Assembly: GCA_965153455.1 (NCBI GenBank)
Contig: OZ234494.1
Location: 23,436,001 to 23,500,000, forward strand
Direction of reading: 5' to 3'
From: Sphagnum compactum
Taxonomy: Eukaryota; Bryophyta; Sphagnopsida; Sphagnales
Length of the DNA: 64,000 bases
Shown here piece after piece: positions 20,742 through 33,200 of the stretch; the stretch's first letter is position 1; each line of letters opens with the position of its first letter. A program made the translations under genes and the position numbers. The notes beneath the pieces were generated by a model. That model saw only the letters and a program-made list of their open reading frames with translations. It searched no databases and was not told where the DNA came from.

Positions 20742-22607
20742 CTATCTATGTCCCCTAAACCACATATTCGATAATATTCCATAAAGAATGGAATTATACG
20801 AGAGAATGGCAACCGGAGACTGTCCAAAAGCCTTTTCTACGAAGTTGATATACCTACCTATGAAAACTGCAAAGAAGACGGAATACATACCTATGATAAT
20901 TGTCACTACCATAACAGTGGTATAGCTGCGAATTGGAGGTAACACTACAAAGCCAGCACTTATAAATGCGCCTATCACAAATAGAACTGAATACATCAAA
21001 TTGCCATAAGCTACTTCTACGTTCAGCCGCAAAAGCAACATCGCTTTTTGAATAGCCGTGTCTTTCTTTGGGGGCTGTGCAGCAGTAGCTCCCACCACGA
21101 GGGCCGAGATAGCAAAGACGAAGGACAAGGAGTTGAACACCGAGAATATTTTTATGATTGGATGACCTTCAACGGAAACAAATGATGGATACATGCCAGA
21201 CGGGGTTGGAGCTCCCGCATCAAGGCTTGCACTTCCAACGAACGGAGAATACCCTAAAGGCGGTTGGAGCCATCCGGCAAATGCCAAACTTGCAATCAAG
21301 GCAGCCCCAACAAGAATAGCATTTGCTGCATCAACTTGTACCTGCCTGTCCCTGTACCATCTTTTCACATCTTTTTCAACCTCAGGTATATCCGTTAAAA
21401 TCTTCATTATTTCATCCCTCCTCATCTTCGTTGCAATTTGAAGAGCTTGTACTCCTGTGTCATATTCAATCGTAGCTTCTAGCCGTCCTTTTAGGAGCTT
21501 CAAGACAGACATGTCGCCATATAATGACGCCAACTGCAGTGGAGTGAAAGAAACTTCATAGAAAGGTCCAATATCTGACCCATCGAACCAATCAAATTAG
21601 GTATCAAAACCATTTGACAAACTATCCTCAATTAGCGATTTATCCACAGACATTAAGACGCCTACATTCACATCTTTGTTGAGAAGTATTGCGTTGACCA
21701 CTTCAGAATGCCCCATTTTTGCAGCCCAATGAAGAGCCCAATAGCCTTCTGGTGAAAGTGCCCTATCTATTCTCTTACATGCTAAAAAAGTGTTTACTAT
21801 TTCTACATTCCCCAATTTAGCAGCTAAATTAAGAGGCGTTAATCGATCACTGAAAGCGTAGTAATACAAGCAGCCAGATTTATAAATTGTTCTTTGAATA
21901 CGCTTTCCAACTTCTTTCCAATGAATATCATCAAAGTCCACGTTGCGCCTTCCTCTGTTTACATCGAATTCCTCTACTTCGGTGAGGCGCTTAACCAATT
22001 CGACATACCCGAACTCGACAGCAATTGTCAGCACCCGGTACAAGAATTTACGATCACCTCCGTCTTTGTAGTGTATCAGGGCCATCACCATGTGCACTAA
22101 ATTACATGTCGCAGCCCAGCACGCAATCTTTAGGCGACGAACTTCTGGCAAATTCAAGCTCAAATAGTCAGCTAAATTTGCATCTTTCTCAAGCTCCATC
22201 ACCAGGAACTTTTCTATCCGTGTGTTCTGTCTTGCTTCTCCTAACGCCTTCTCATATACCCGACCTCGAGCCAGCATATCAGGCGATTCAGGCCCCAGTC
22301 TAGCTTTTCCATTCTCTTGCTCTTCCCATGTGAATTCTGCGAAGTCTCCTTGTTCTTCATTTGCACCATCTGTGATCTTCAGGAGAGTTGAGTCGAGATG
22401 TGCTCTTAACTCGGCCTCACTGGCATCATCACATATCGCCTGATGCAACTGTTTTTGAGCAAGATTAAACAAGTGAAGCTGTCTAAATAGATTGTCATAG
22501 TTGCTCACTATGGCGTGAAGATACGCATCCATGAATGTAGTGTCGTACGTGCTCGGTATGGCAAGGGGATACGCATCTGTATACGTGTCTTGACTATTTG
22601 ATGCCAT
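20742..22607 (-). pseudogene. Ankyrin-repeat/PGG-domain membrane protein gene split by one in-frame TAA
   Basis: One minus-strand frame runs from ATG at 22,607 to a stop at 20,742-20,744, interrupted only by TAA at 21,599-21,597 (336 codons before, 284 after). The first half has an acidic N-terminal region, then ankyrin units: LTPLNLAAKLGNVEIVNTFL (about residues 256-275) and YWALHWAAKMGHSEVVNAIL (about 289-308), with a likely weaker one near 187-210. The second half continues with TPLQLASLYGDMSVLKLL and a last degenerate repeat. It ends in a PGG-type domain: DRQVQVDAANAILVGAALIA, then QPPLGYSPF in place of the usual QPPGG, and four hydrophobic segments ending near FFAVFIGRYINF. Plant ankyrin-PGG proteins are membrane proteins, some linked to defence or salt stress; the role here is unknown. 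The start is supported by a candidate 3' splice site 50 bases upstream. Apart from the stop the frame looks well preserved, so this is either a recent pseudogene, a truncating allele or a sequencing error. Confidence 0.88.
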
Positions 22608-22658
22608 CTTTCTTCAGATCGCAACACAGCTCTCGAGCTGGTAGATGCTTGCCCACGT

Positions 22659-22664
22659 CCTGCA
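22659..22664 (-). promoter_or_regulatory. Candidate 3' splice site of a 5'-UTR intron
   Basis: On the minus strand the sequence reads TTGTTATGCAG followed by GACGTGGGCAAGC, then 52 bases to the ATG. A T-rich stretch lies upstream. This fits an intron within the 5' UTR of the ankyrin/PGG gene; the donor was not identified. Confidence 0.4.
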
Positions 22665-22680
22665 TAACAACAAAGAGTGT

Positions 22681-24830
22681 TCAGCGACATGTCAAGCTTG
22701 CTGGATTTTTTAAAAGGTCAGTATATCAATGCAGAAATTGTTGCACATCAAAAATTTGACAAAGAGGCTACAAAAGGAAGTCATATGCAGGCAAACTGAT
22801 ATGATGATCAACAATTCAAGACAGAAGTTTAACCTGTGGCTGTTCGAAAACCCCACGCTCCACTTGTAAGGGAATTAAAGGACTAGCAACAATTCGAAAT
22901 AGAAGTCAGACCGAGGAGAATGATGTTGCCGTTCCCTGCGTTAACCACCCCAATGAGAAAAATTGTGGATTCTGCAAACAATGGAAGAGCGGAAGCATGC
23001 ATAAAAAGACCAAGATATGTAGATTCTTCAACAGAAAATAAGAGAATTTAAAACACCTGTTGAAGGAACATTGTTGACGTTTCTAAGAACAAACAAAAGA
23101 AGCGCCCAGGAATTTGGAAAGCACCTAAACGCTTAAGCTTCTTCAGCAAAGGAAAACAACGCAGTTAAGAAGCTGCAGTAATGCTCAAGACTAAAACCTA
23201 CAAAGCCAGAGGCTGCACCCAAGACACCTAATAACATTATACGGGGGAATACGGACATTACGGCTTCAAGAAATCTCGAAATCAGAACAGCCACCACCAA
23301 AGTCTTGAGGACTATAAGTTCTGCTCAGAAGCTTCACAATCCGCTGCTAACGAGAAGATTGGAGTTGAAGTATGCACCCAAACCAACAAGCGCTTGAATT
23401 TATCAGGGAGTTTCTGAACCTGAGAAGTGCATCTTGTGCATCCTTAAGGCGTAACAAAAACCTGCCGCTTATTTTTATTAATCCGTTAATTTACTGTTTT
23501 CTAGCAGTTTTGTTGATAGAAGAATTTTATGTATCATCCCTTTGCTCGCTTGGGTTACAGACTACAATCTGGTGCTCGTGCTGTTCTCTGCTTCCTTTTC
23601 GATGCACTACTTGTCACAGCTAGACTGGGCTGGCATCGCTTGACAAGCTCTCTGGATTATTTGCGATTCTTAAAAGGTCAGAAAATCGAATAAAAAAAAC
23701 TGAGAAAGAGGCTGCAAAGAATGTAATATGCAGCCTGGCAACCAGATATCATCAACGATTCATGTGAAAAGAAATTCACCTGCGGCTATTTACAAACTCC
23801 ACGCCCCACTGTAAAATAATAGAGAAGCCAGCAACAATTTGAAATAGAAGTGACTGAGGAGCAGGATGTCGGGGTTTTCCGCTCAGCATGCATTAACCAC
23901 CCAAATATGAGAATTTGAAGACTCTGGAAATGATGAAAGAGTGAAAACGTGTATAGAATGACCAAGAAAAATATGGGTTCTTCAACAGAAAAGAAGAGGA
24001 TAGAGTACCTGATGAAGGGAAATCGTTGGCTTCTATGACAACAAGCAAAAGAAACGTCCAGGATTTGGAAAGGTACCCAAGAGCTAAAGATTCTTTAACA
24101 ATGGAAAACAAAGACCTGAAGAATTTGGTAATGCCAAAGAATAGAACAAGCACAGCCAGATGATGCACCCAGGACACCTACTTACATTAGACGAGTTAAC
24201 AAGGACATTAGTACTCCAAGAAATCCCGAAATGGGAACAACCACCACTAAAGTCGTGCTCAAGACTGTGCGTCACGCTCAGAAGCCTCACAATCTACTAC
24301 TATAGAGAAGATTGGGGTACATAGGAACCCTATGCCACTCTATCGCACAGCAGGTATCATAGAATTTCCAAAGCCTTCATAAAGCGGGAATCCAATCCCC
24401 GAGCTCTACATCGGTGACAGTCATACGATATAACCTTAAACGATCGGCATCCAGGAGCCCTTCACAAAGGAATGTTGCAAGAGGAATCATCTGGTTTCTT
24501 TAATACAAAATATGAGCGCAGAATTGCCAAAACAGCTCTGACTGGAGGCGCATCACTAAGTTCTACAAATCATGGTACACACGGACACCGGCAGAGAAAA
24601 CCGAAAGAAAAAAAAGGGAGGGGTGGAAAAAAAAAAAGTGCAAAAGAACTGGACTCAGCGGCGGTACCTTATCCAAGAAGGTCGAATCCGTGAGCTCCAC
24701 AACGTCGGCCTTCACCACTACAAAGCATCAATTCAACAAAGCTGGTTCGCTTTTACCAGCGAGCTCCTGAATCTGAAAAGTGCTTCTTGCGCATCTTATA
24801 CGTCCAAGAAGAACTTGCTGAGCTTTATAG
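22681..24830. repeat. Tandem duplication of the ankyrin/PGG gene's 5' flank
   Basis: About 22,681-23,470 is repeated at about 23,618-24,830. The offset is near 955 bp through most of its length (TAAAAGGTCA at 22,711 and 23,671; GAGAAGATTGG at 23,352 and 24,305). It rises to 1,353 bp at the distal end (TGAGAAGTGC at 23,421; TGAAAAGTGC at 24,774). The second copy therefore holds about 400 extra bases at roughly 24,315-24,715, which include a purine-rich stretch. A weaker third trace of the adjoining 23,470-23,610 block is at about 25,985-26,210. The unit probably contains promoter, 5'-UTR and intron sequence of the gene. Confidence 0.8.
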
Positions 24831-25479
24831 CTCAGACCCATTTCCTTACCGATGTGTCAACAGGGAGAGCTTGTAATTAATAACTTTTTTTGGATTCCCT
24901 GTGGTACCATCAAGAAAATTTTGAATTTCCCCTAAGCAAACATGAAATGGTTTGTTTAACAATGGGAAATACGAGGATCCCCCTATTTCACACAGGTTTT
25001 TTTTCAATGGCGAATTTTACGTCACTTGATGAAAAATGAAGGGCTGCAAACTCTCCAAAGGAGTTTTTTCGAAAAAAAGCGAAAATTTGCCAGATTTCGA
25101 CGTCGAAAAAAAAGTGGAACTCGCCAGCATTGGTTCTTTTGTGTCACAATTGTATATTGGAGTTTGAAAAAAATCTATTTCTGTTTCTGATCTCTAGCCA
25201 AATTTGGGTGGTCGCCATGTTCAATACCTGGCAAAACTGAAAGAATACCCTGATTTCACAAGGGAAAATTAGAATTAAAACATTGAAATATTGGTCCCAC
25301 ACTTCCTTTGGAGAGTTTTGCCTGTGTTTTGTTAATTCAACTTCAATTTGCTAGAGGTTTTCATTCTTTTCCCTCTAGGGAATGCCAAAAAAGTTTATTC
25401 GGATTTGTCAGGTACAATTGCAAGTTGCACGTTTCTAAATTGCGAACTATTAGTCTACCACTAGGGCAAAAGACCAGCA
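24831..25479. other. Non-coding, no recognised feature
   Basis: Contains GGCGAA and TTCGAAAAA-type words related to the start of repeat R1. A 135-codon plus-strand frame (25,308-25,715) runs into R1 and is not accepted as a gene. Confidence 0.35.
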
Positions 25480-25758
25480 GGCTTGTAGCACGGTTTTCTT
25501 TCCTGGCGAATTACCGCCAGATTCTACTTTTAAAAAACCCTGGCTACCAATTCAAAGGGAAAAAAGAGGGGGCTTTTCATTTGAAATCGCCTATAAGCGA
25601 CTGGAAATTGTTTTTTTTGGGGAGGGTGTGGCGACAATTATGTCTACTGGCTGCAGTTTATGAGTTTGTTCAAAGACTGTCGCCGACCTGGCGAAATCTG
25701 ACCGAATCTGCGTAGGGATGCTCGCTACCCTGGCCCCAGCCTCCACCAGGAAATTGAA
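25480..25758. repeat. Dispersed repeat R1, copy 2
   Basis: Direct-orientation relative of 8085-8332. It shares GGGGAGGGTGTGG, TGTCTACTGGCTGCAGTTT and GTAGGGATGCTCGCTACC in the same order. Confidence 0.65.
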
Positions 25759-28700
25759 AAAAAGAAGTACTAGCTTGTAGCTACTGGAAATGTGAGTGAA
25801 CATTAATGAAATCTAGCTGTGAGGAGAAATTCACATGTGTGAAAATTGGCAGTTCAAATTATGAGAAGAGAGATGTGGGAAGATCAGAGTCTCACAGAAC
25901 TTTGCAGAAGTTTGTAAGTACCTCCAGCAGTGGTGATGTACCTACAGGCTATATCCGCCAGCTGGCGTAACAGCCATTAATCCAAGTGCACTGCTTGTTT
26001 GTTAATTGGTTTCTTTGTTTTACTTAGTCGCTCTCCTCGGTTTTCTAGCACTTTTGTTGATGCTACAAATTTTTTGTTACAACCTTTTTCGCTGCCTTTT
26101 TCATGCCATTTTTCCTTCCTTTTCAAGTAGCAACTTAGTATCCTACTTCCTGGTCTTGTTCTCTGTTTCCCTTGATCCATTACTTGCAACCCCCGCACTT
26201 TTATGATTAGCTGAACCACCACCGGGACCCATGCGAGGACAAAAGCCAAATCATCCCTTTTTTAGGTTTTTTACCAACATTATATTTGTTTTATCCGTTC
26301 AGAGACTAAATGAGGTTCCCCAAATCTAAATTTGACATTTCCTAAGTTAAGTATAGTCACTATCAGCAGTGATTTTTTAAAAATGTTACATAGAAAAGTG
26401 GTAGATGGCTGCTTCTGTCAGTTCAAAAACTGAGAATATATCATGACCCCCTATTTTTCCCTAAATACCTGGAAATGAGCATTATGTGGGTATTGGTGCC
26501 ACACATTGTGTGAAGTGACACTGTTTTGTTGCAAGGTTTGACTAGTTTCACCTTAATTTTATATTAGATAAATCAAAACGTTGTTTTTATTTCATGTCCA
26601 AAAGTGTGCTGATGGTAGGTATCCTCCCCAGAGCTTATGGATTTGAAATTATTATGGGACATCAAAAAATGCTGAACTAAAAATTAAATTTTGTTTTTGT
26701 TTTACTTAGCAGAACAAGTACAATTGTGTTGTTCTATGGGATAACACCGAGGTGCTATTGGGATCATCTTGAGGAACGTATTTGGGAGCAGTTTCGGAAC
26801 TTGGGAATCCTTTGGAAGTCCAATGGGAACAGTAAAGATGGGGAAGGTACAATTGCCGACGCTGGTTCAGCTTGGCCAATCGATGAGGCTCGTTGCAAAA
26901 ATACATTTACAAATTATGGATTTACTCACACCTAATCAATACCACCAACAAGGGAATCTCATTAGTTATTCACCTCGGGGTACTCCATTTTCAGCTATAG
27001 CCTTGCTAGTCGGCTTCAGTACTACTAAGGATATTACTAAAGGAACAAAAAATTCGGAAAATAACTAAAGGCTGGCCTTAATGGTAACGAAATTCAAATA
27101 CAGACCAACAATCGATCATTGACGTTATGGTTTCTGAACAGGTTCAGTGGCCTTCCTTGTGAGAAGAGAAGAAACCCCTTGTGAGAGGTGAACAATGCTT
27201 TACTTTGGGAACGCCATCAACACATTTTCAAATGCCTTGCATAGGATGGTCATAAGTTTCTTTTACCTTCTCATAATCAATCAAAGTTTTTCACCTTTGA
27301 GCAATGAATGAAAATGGTACCATTTCAATTTGAGACTAGAAACAAATCTTTTTTTAAAACTCATCAGGCCAGTGTTGAATCCTTTCATATATCTCATGCT
27401 TCACTTTTCAATCATTGTCCTCTAACCCATATTTCCCAACTCTAAAGTCATTTTCATGTAAGAGTTATCTGTAAAGTTACTCTCCTCTTTTGAGCCTTTC
27501 TTTCATCCCCCAACCACCACATTATTCACCTGTGTTACTGTTAGTCCCAAAGTAATGAAATTTTGCAATTAACCCTAATATATGTGGCAATAAATATCCT
27601 GGGTTTTCATCAATTTCTTTTCAATCCTCCCAAAATTTAAGAATTTTTCTTTCACCAATCCTCCCTTTCAATTTTCTTAAATCTTCAGTAAAATCAACAA
27701 ATCATTTCTAGAAATTTGACATTTTTAAAAATTGAGTTATTACTGCCAAATTACATTAACAATAATAGCTAAGGAAGATGACAGTGTCAAGCTAAGAAAT
27801 AAGAAAAACTAAGAGCATACTGCTCGGCATAGCTAATAAATTAGAAAGCAAAGCACGCAAGCCACACTGGAGCCTATTGTTCACTAGTGAAGGTGCTGGT
27901 TCTACACTCTACTACTCTAAACCCCACTAGATGTCCCTCGAGAGGTATTTAGATTCACCTTGGGGTTAATGGCTTCTCTGTACTTCAAACGTAGCCATTT
28001 TTTCATTTGAAACGTGACAGCTCATAGAGTGTCGTAGGTGTGTGCAAGTGCAAAGATTTCTTCTGTGTTGCAGTGTTTGAGTGAGGATTTTCATGGCAGA
28101 AAGAAGTTGTGCATTTGTGATTCAAGCTTTAGAGGGCGGGAATTTTTTTGCCCTGCCCAGGCTAGTATGTTAGCCTAACTGAAGCTAGTAGGACTGACAA
28201 GCAGGTTGGTTGCTATATTATCAGGTGATGTCATCTACATAGGCTAGTGCCATAGGGGCGGCGCAGCCCATCGAGTTACGACGTTGCCATCAATGTAGGG
28301 CGCTTTATGAAGTGATGGACAATTTCCCAAAACTAAGAGAAAGTGGTGCACATTTTCTGTACAGTCCGTAGAACTCAACTCCTACAAGCCCACTTTTATG
28401 AATGTGACCTGACAAAAGCGCCGTACTTCGTAAATGACCTTCATAAAAGGACCTTACTGGAGGGCACTGTACTATGGTCACAGGCGCAACGACTCTTTCA
28501 CATTACTTTCACGTTACTTTTCATAAAGACGGTAGTGCAGTAGCCATTTTAATTCTCTGGGTGGAGATACTTGAATGAACTCCGAAGTACAGTGGAAGTA
28601 GGTACGTTGTTTGTGAATAATCGGTAAGAGAAGTCGATTATTTGCGAACAATCGGTAAGACAATCCAAACCCTCTTCCTCAGTCTTGAGTGAACCAGCTC

Positions 28701-29810
28701 CCACGTTGGTACCATGGTAAATAGAAAAGCTCAAAATATACTTAAATTATTCCTATATATTACAAATCACCCATTCTTAGACTAAATCAGGCAGTGTGTT
28801 TTTTCCTCAACTTCGTGATGTTGCTCAATTCGTGATAGTCCATATGTAGATTTTTGCCAAATTTAGCAATATTAAAAATATGAAAGTATAAAATCTTAAG
28901 CGCCCTTTCATGTTGTAAGTAAGTGTGAATTTTTTTGGCGAATTGTCTTCAACGAAAATAAAGAACTTCTGAATGAATATTCATTTTTGCAAATATTTTC
29001 TGCAAATGGCGAAAATTCGTCAAGAAAAAATCACTGAAATCATGGTCTCTGAGTTCAAAGCAAACATATTCTGGGCTTAAAGCTGAAACTTCAGGACAGA
29101 GAGAATTTACACGCAAAAGCAGCCCATATTGGGCTTGTCTGACGTTTAGGGGTTGATATGCCCACTAGTAGGAACCAGCACCCGCATGGGTACCTTCAAC
29201 TTTCCATCAAGGCCTCTTTGGGACCAAATTAATTAAGCCCACAAAATGTTAGATCTGAACTCAGAGACCCTGATTTAGTCTAAGCATGGGACATTTCTAA
29301 TATTTAGAAACAATGTAAAAGAATTTTGAGATTTTTACCATGGTTCCAGAGTGGGGCTAGTTCACCCAAGGCCTGCCTTAAGAAGGGTGATAAAGAATTG
29401 ATTGTGAATAATCGGTAAGAGGGTCCAAACACGAGAGAACAAAAAAAGTTGAGCAGGGCGTTTATGGAGACTCGAGTACTGAACTGACCGCCAGGCAGGG
29501 GTAATATGTCCTTTCCTTTATTATGGTGTTGCCAGTAATCGGTGGGAAACTGCCAGCGTGGGAACAAGTGTGCAGCACCACCGGTTATTCAAGGGACAAA
29601 TTATGGGCCCCAAATTATCACAAAATCGGTAACAGAGAAAATATAGAGAACAGCCCAAAGGAGTGTCGTCACCTGGTCACCAAGAATTGATTGTGAATCG
29701 CTTTGACAGTAAAAGAAATCAAATTTCATGGAACTGTCTCTGACACAAAAACTGGTCAGCTTCAATCCTCCATACATACACCTAATTATCAATTCTGAAT
29801 GCATTTTTAC
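25759..29810. other. Non-coding; scattered AATCGGTAAGA motifs
   Basis: No supported gene. Frames at 26,726-27,068 (plus) and 28,343-28,543 (plus) show no recognisable motif. AATCGGTAAGA occurs at about 28,619, 28,650 and 29,410, and AATCGGTAACAGA at about 29,625, often after ATTGTGAAT or TTTGTGAAT. These may mark copies of a small, uncharacterised repeat. Confidence 0.35.
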
Positions 29811-30680
29811 ACATTTCAACAAATTTGTTTAGTATCAAATTGAGTACGTATAGGCATTTTGTATGCAGCTATTCTCATGGCTGCTCTAGCAACAGGTTGA
29901 TCTACTGTCCATTTTTTAAGTAACTATTATCCATTGGAAGCAGATTGATGTGTTGCCTTTCCCCATTGTGAGGTCTACACCCATAAATGGTTTGTTAACA
30001 AAGAGAGATTTCCAAGTATGGAGCTGTAAATGTAACTCCTCAATTTTTTTATTGCCCCAAGCTAATGGATGCTCATGTGTAGATTTCGCGTGCATCCATC
30101 CAATTGATGGGTTGTTTTGAAGTCTACCCATCTATTTGTTGGGTTTCTTCTCAAAAAATGAATATTGGGTAACCGATTTAATTATGCCTCTATATCATTT
30201 TGTTTTTTGGGGTTGTCACTTGCCTTTTTGTATCACAAGATTTCATATCACTATGAAATGTGAAAAAAAATTCATATGATTGATTTTTTCAATGCAATTT
30301 GTTTGATTAACATACAAATAATTAGCTTGGTCCATTTCATCATCCCTATAAATTTCCAACTATGATTGTAACATTTGACATTTCAACAAATTTGTCTAGT
30401 ATTTGGACCTATTGTCCATTGAAAAACTAACTATCATCTAATGCAGGAAGATTAAAATGTATTATGGAAAACAGCATTGTGAAATCTAAACCAATGTTGG
30501 CTGGTTATTGGTTTCTTTTAATAATCACTTGGCATGTTTTTTTTTTGGTAATTTTTTTGGCATCACACAACTTATCAATATCAATGTTTTTTTTTTGTTG
30601 TCATGTAGGTTATCACAAAAATTTGGATAGTAACCATTGGTTATGCATAAGGGTAGGTTATCAAATAATCAATTGATAAT
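29811..30680. repeat. Degenerate direct repeat, two copies
   Basis: ACATTTCAACAAATTTGT at about 29,812 recurs at about 30,377. Related blocks follow in both copies ('CTGTCCATTTT..AACTA' and 'TTGTCCATTGAAAAACTA'; 'GTCACTTGCC...ATCACAAGA' and 'ATCACTTGGC...ATCACACAA'). Divergence is high. Confidence 0.4.
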
Positions 30681-31619
30681 CACACGAGCCATGTTCACCG
30701 GTCAAAACTCTAAACATCTAAACCAGTGTTGGGCATGTGTGTTGATTTTAAATATCAGCAAGGTAAAAGGTAAATTAAAATTTTCAAAATATATCTTAGT
30801 CAACTAAAGGTATATAGGTTTCAACAAACCCAACACAGGGTAAACAAGCCTTTCAAGATTTTCAATAATTTTCACAAATTAACTTAACAATATAAACATA
30901 TTACACATTTTCAGCAAATACAATATGAAAAATGTACATGTGAGGTATTGTGTGAGAATGGACCTTAAACTCTAAACATATTTTAAATTCGACATGTTTT
31001 CTCTTCAAAATATTTTTTGCATCAAAATAAGTGTCAAGATCAACGTCAAAGTTCTTAGTTTCTTCAACATAGAGTTGAATGCATAAACACTTACAATGAA
31101 TTTGTGCAGAAATATTTCTAGAGAAAAATGAAAGCTCCAACCTTAGCCTTTCCTGACCATTTCCACACCCTCACCCTTTCCGCTGAAAAAATAACCTTGA
31201 CATTGCTTGGTTGTGATCTTGAATGACTTTTAACAAAATCTCTTATCCAAAGAGAAGAAATTCAATTTATTTTTAACATAGAAACCGAGTGAACAACCAA
31301 GGCATAGCAAGGAAATTAAAACTTCAAGAAAGGGAGGAAGAGGGAAAGGGGGCAAGAATTGTGCAACCAAGACTTGAGACCACTAGCCATTGCTATAGTC
31401 ATAGCACATCAAGAAAATAAGGCTACATCATGCCTTTTGATCCACCATCTCTAATTTTAGATGAGGCAAGAAAAAAAGATGGTACACATGTTTGGATGTG
31501 CATAAGCAACCAAAAGACCAAAATTTGAACCTATAAAATTCTAGCTTCCCTTATTTGAAATAAAAAGGGTATATCCACATTTACCCTAGTCGAACACACA
31601 TGACCATGCCTTGGGCAAA
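30681..31619. other. Non-coding, no recognised feature
   Basis: AT-rich, with a somewhat more purine-rich segment at 31,240-31,400. No supported gene. Confidence 0.4.
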
Positions 31620-32102
31620 GGAAAATCTCATATATATATCAATTGAGTAGAGCACATAACTTAAGGTATTGGAATTTTATTTACTAATTGGATACAATAA
31701 TAAGTTGTATACTTTAAAATATATACTAGTTGGATAAAATATATATTTACTCAAGTTATTTACCCATGGGTATGTTTGACTAAAATATTTATATAACCAA
31801 AAATAGTCTAAATTAATATAAGGCTTGTTCAAAAATAGAAATGTGAAAAGAAAGAACTATAAATGTAACCCCCAATTTTTTGAATATGACCTACACCAAT
31901 AATTCCATTCACCTAATTTATTTGATTCTAATGCAACTAAGATATCACCATTACCATCCAGTAAGAGCATTTCTTCCATAGACCTTATCCAAGCCTTTGA
32001 CAACCTAATGACATCAAGCCAAAAAAATATTGTTCAACTCCGCCTCATAACCCTGATTTCACAAAATATAAATTAGCCTTAGCATTCAAGGTTTTATTTC
32101 AA
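31620..32102 (-). repeat. Dispersed repeat R2, interrupted copy, left part
   Basis: Reverse complement of blocks at 16,060-16,260 and 15,750-15,950. Matches include TTACCCATGGGTAT, CTTATCCAAGCCTTTGACAA and TCATAACCCTGATTTCAC. Homology stops at about 32,102 and resumes at about 35,500. Confidence 0.7.
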
Positions 32103-32259
32103 CAACGAGTGACACAACTCCAAAATGTGACATTTACAAGTACAAAACTAATAATAAATGTCATTTGCAACTAGTTGCAACTACATGACTATGTAATTCA
32201 AAAGACCACATCATAAATAACACTAGTTGCTAAAATGATTTGAGTGTAATTGTAACCAA

Positions 32260-33200
32260 AAGAAAAGGGGCACGATCCAACAACAACTCGACCCCTCTGA
32301 TCAAGTTCACTCTAACAGAGATACAATAGGGCGTTCGTCCATGAAACAAACAGCATGACAGAATGCGCAGCTCCAAGTCCAGAGCTTCTGTCTTCCAGTC
32401 CTACCAACCCTACTGAGATGCACACATCCCCTTCACTGAACTGCCTCAGACACAATTCCTACCCATGCAAATCGACAAGATAGAATTCCAAAGATTGAGA
32501 TTCAGAGCTCATAATTTATAGAATTTCCCCGACAGCACAAGCTTCCCACTCCAGTGTGCTCATCCAGTACTATGCATCCTACTCGGCTAAATTGTTGGCG
32601 CAACGGAAAGTTTCAACAACACAGCCAAGCTTTCTGCAATAACAGACCTACATAGTGATATGTCTACATTCTTCTAAGCTTGTCCGACCTCTTCAGTTCT
32701 ACCTCCTCCTTTTGGAGCAATGATCAGACTGTTCAGAAAAACTGTCGAGCTCACCACGCTCTCCAAACTCAGATCTCCCTAGCTATCCTCCAAGCTTCCC
32801 TCCTTTTTTCTTCTCACCATTCTCCTCTATCTATCTGCCTACGCTCTCTTGTCTAGTGTGTTTTTTTTTACTGATCTCCCTCCCCAAAACAAAAACAGCC
32901 GCCTTCCAGACCTGCAGCTCCTCCTCCTCTCCGTTCCCCTTCCAACTTCCATCACAAGCTTCCTTTTTCCGTTACTCCGCCGCCACCGTGCCTTCCATTT
33001 CGGCTCATCAATGCCGCTCCACTCCTCCGCATCATTCGCACCGCCTTCTTCCTGTACAACCTCCCACACACACCCAGAGACAAGCCTCCCCATGCACTTC
33101 CATGCAGGAGTAATGGAGAGACTGCCGTAGCTAAATGACGGCTACTAAAGTAAAGATTAAATCCCAAGATCAACCAGCGTTCACACATGCATTGGCGACC
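32260..33200. other. GC-richer, pyrimidine-rich segment inside the insertion
   Basis: Composition differs sharply from both sides. It has C/T-rich runs and open frames on both strands (plus 32,849-33,130, 93 codons; minus 32,839-33,093 and 32,952-33,188). The encoded peptides are low-complexity, and none is recognised. It could be a captured gene segment, such as a 5' UTR and promoter; that is inference. Confidence 0.4.

Noticed and set aside
21193-22443. Plus-strand ORFs of 68-92 codons over the ankyrin/PGG gene
   Set aside because: They are antisense shadows of the well-supported minus-strand frame.
25308-25715. 135-codon plus-strand ORF
   Set aside because: It overlaps dispersed repeat R1, whose other copy at 8 kb has no matching frame. 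No motifs seen.
32839-33188. Overlapping 78-93-codon ORFs on both strands in the GC-richer segment
   Set aside because: Low-complexity, mutually antisense and without motifs. The segment is reported as a whole instead.
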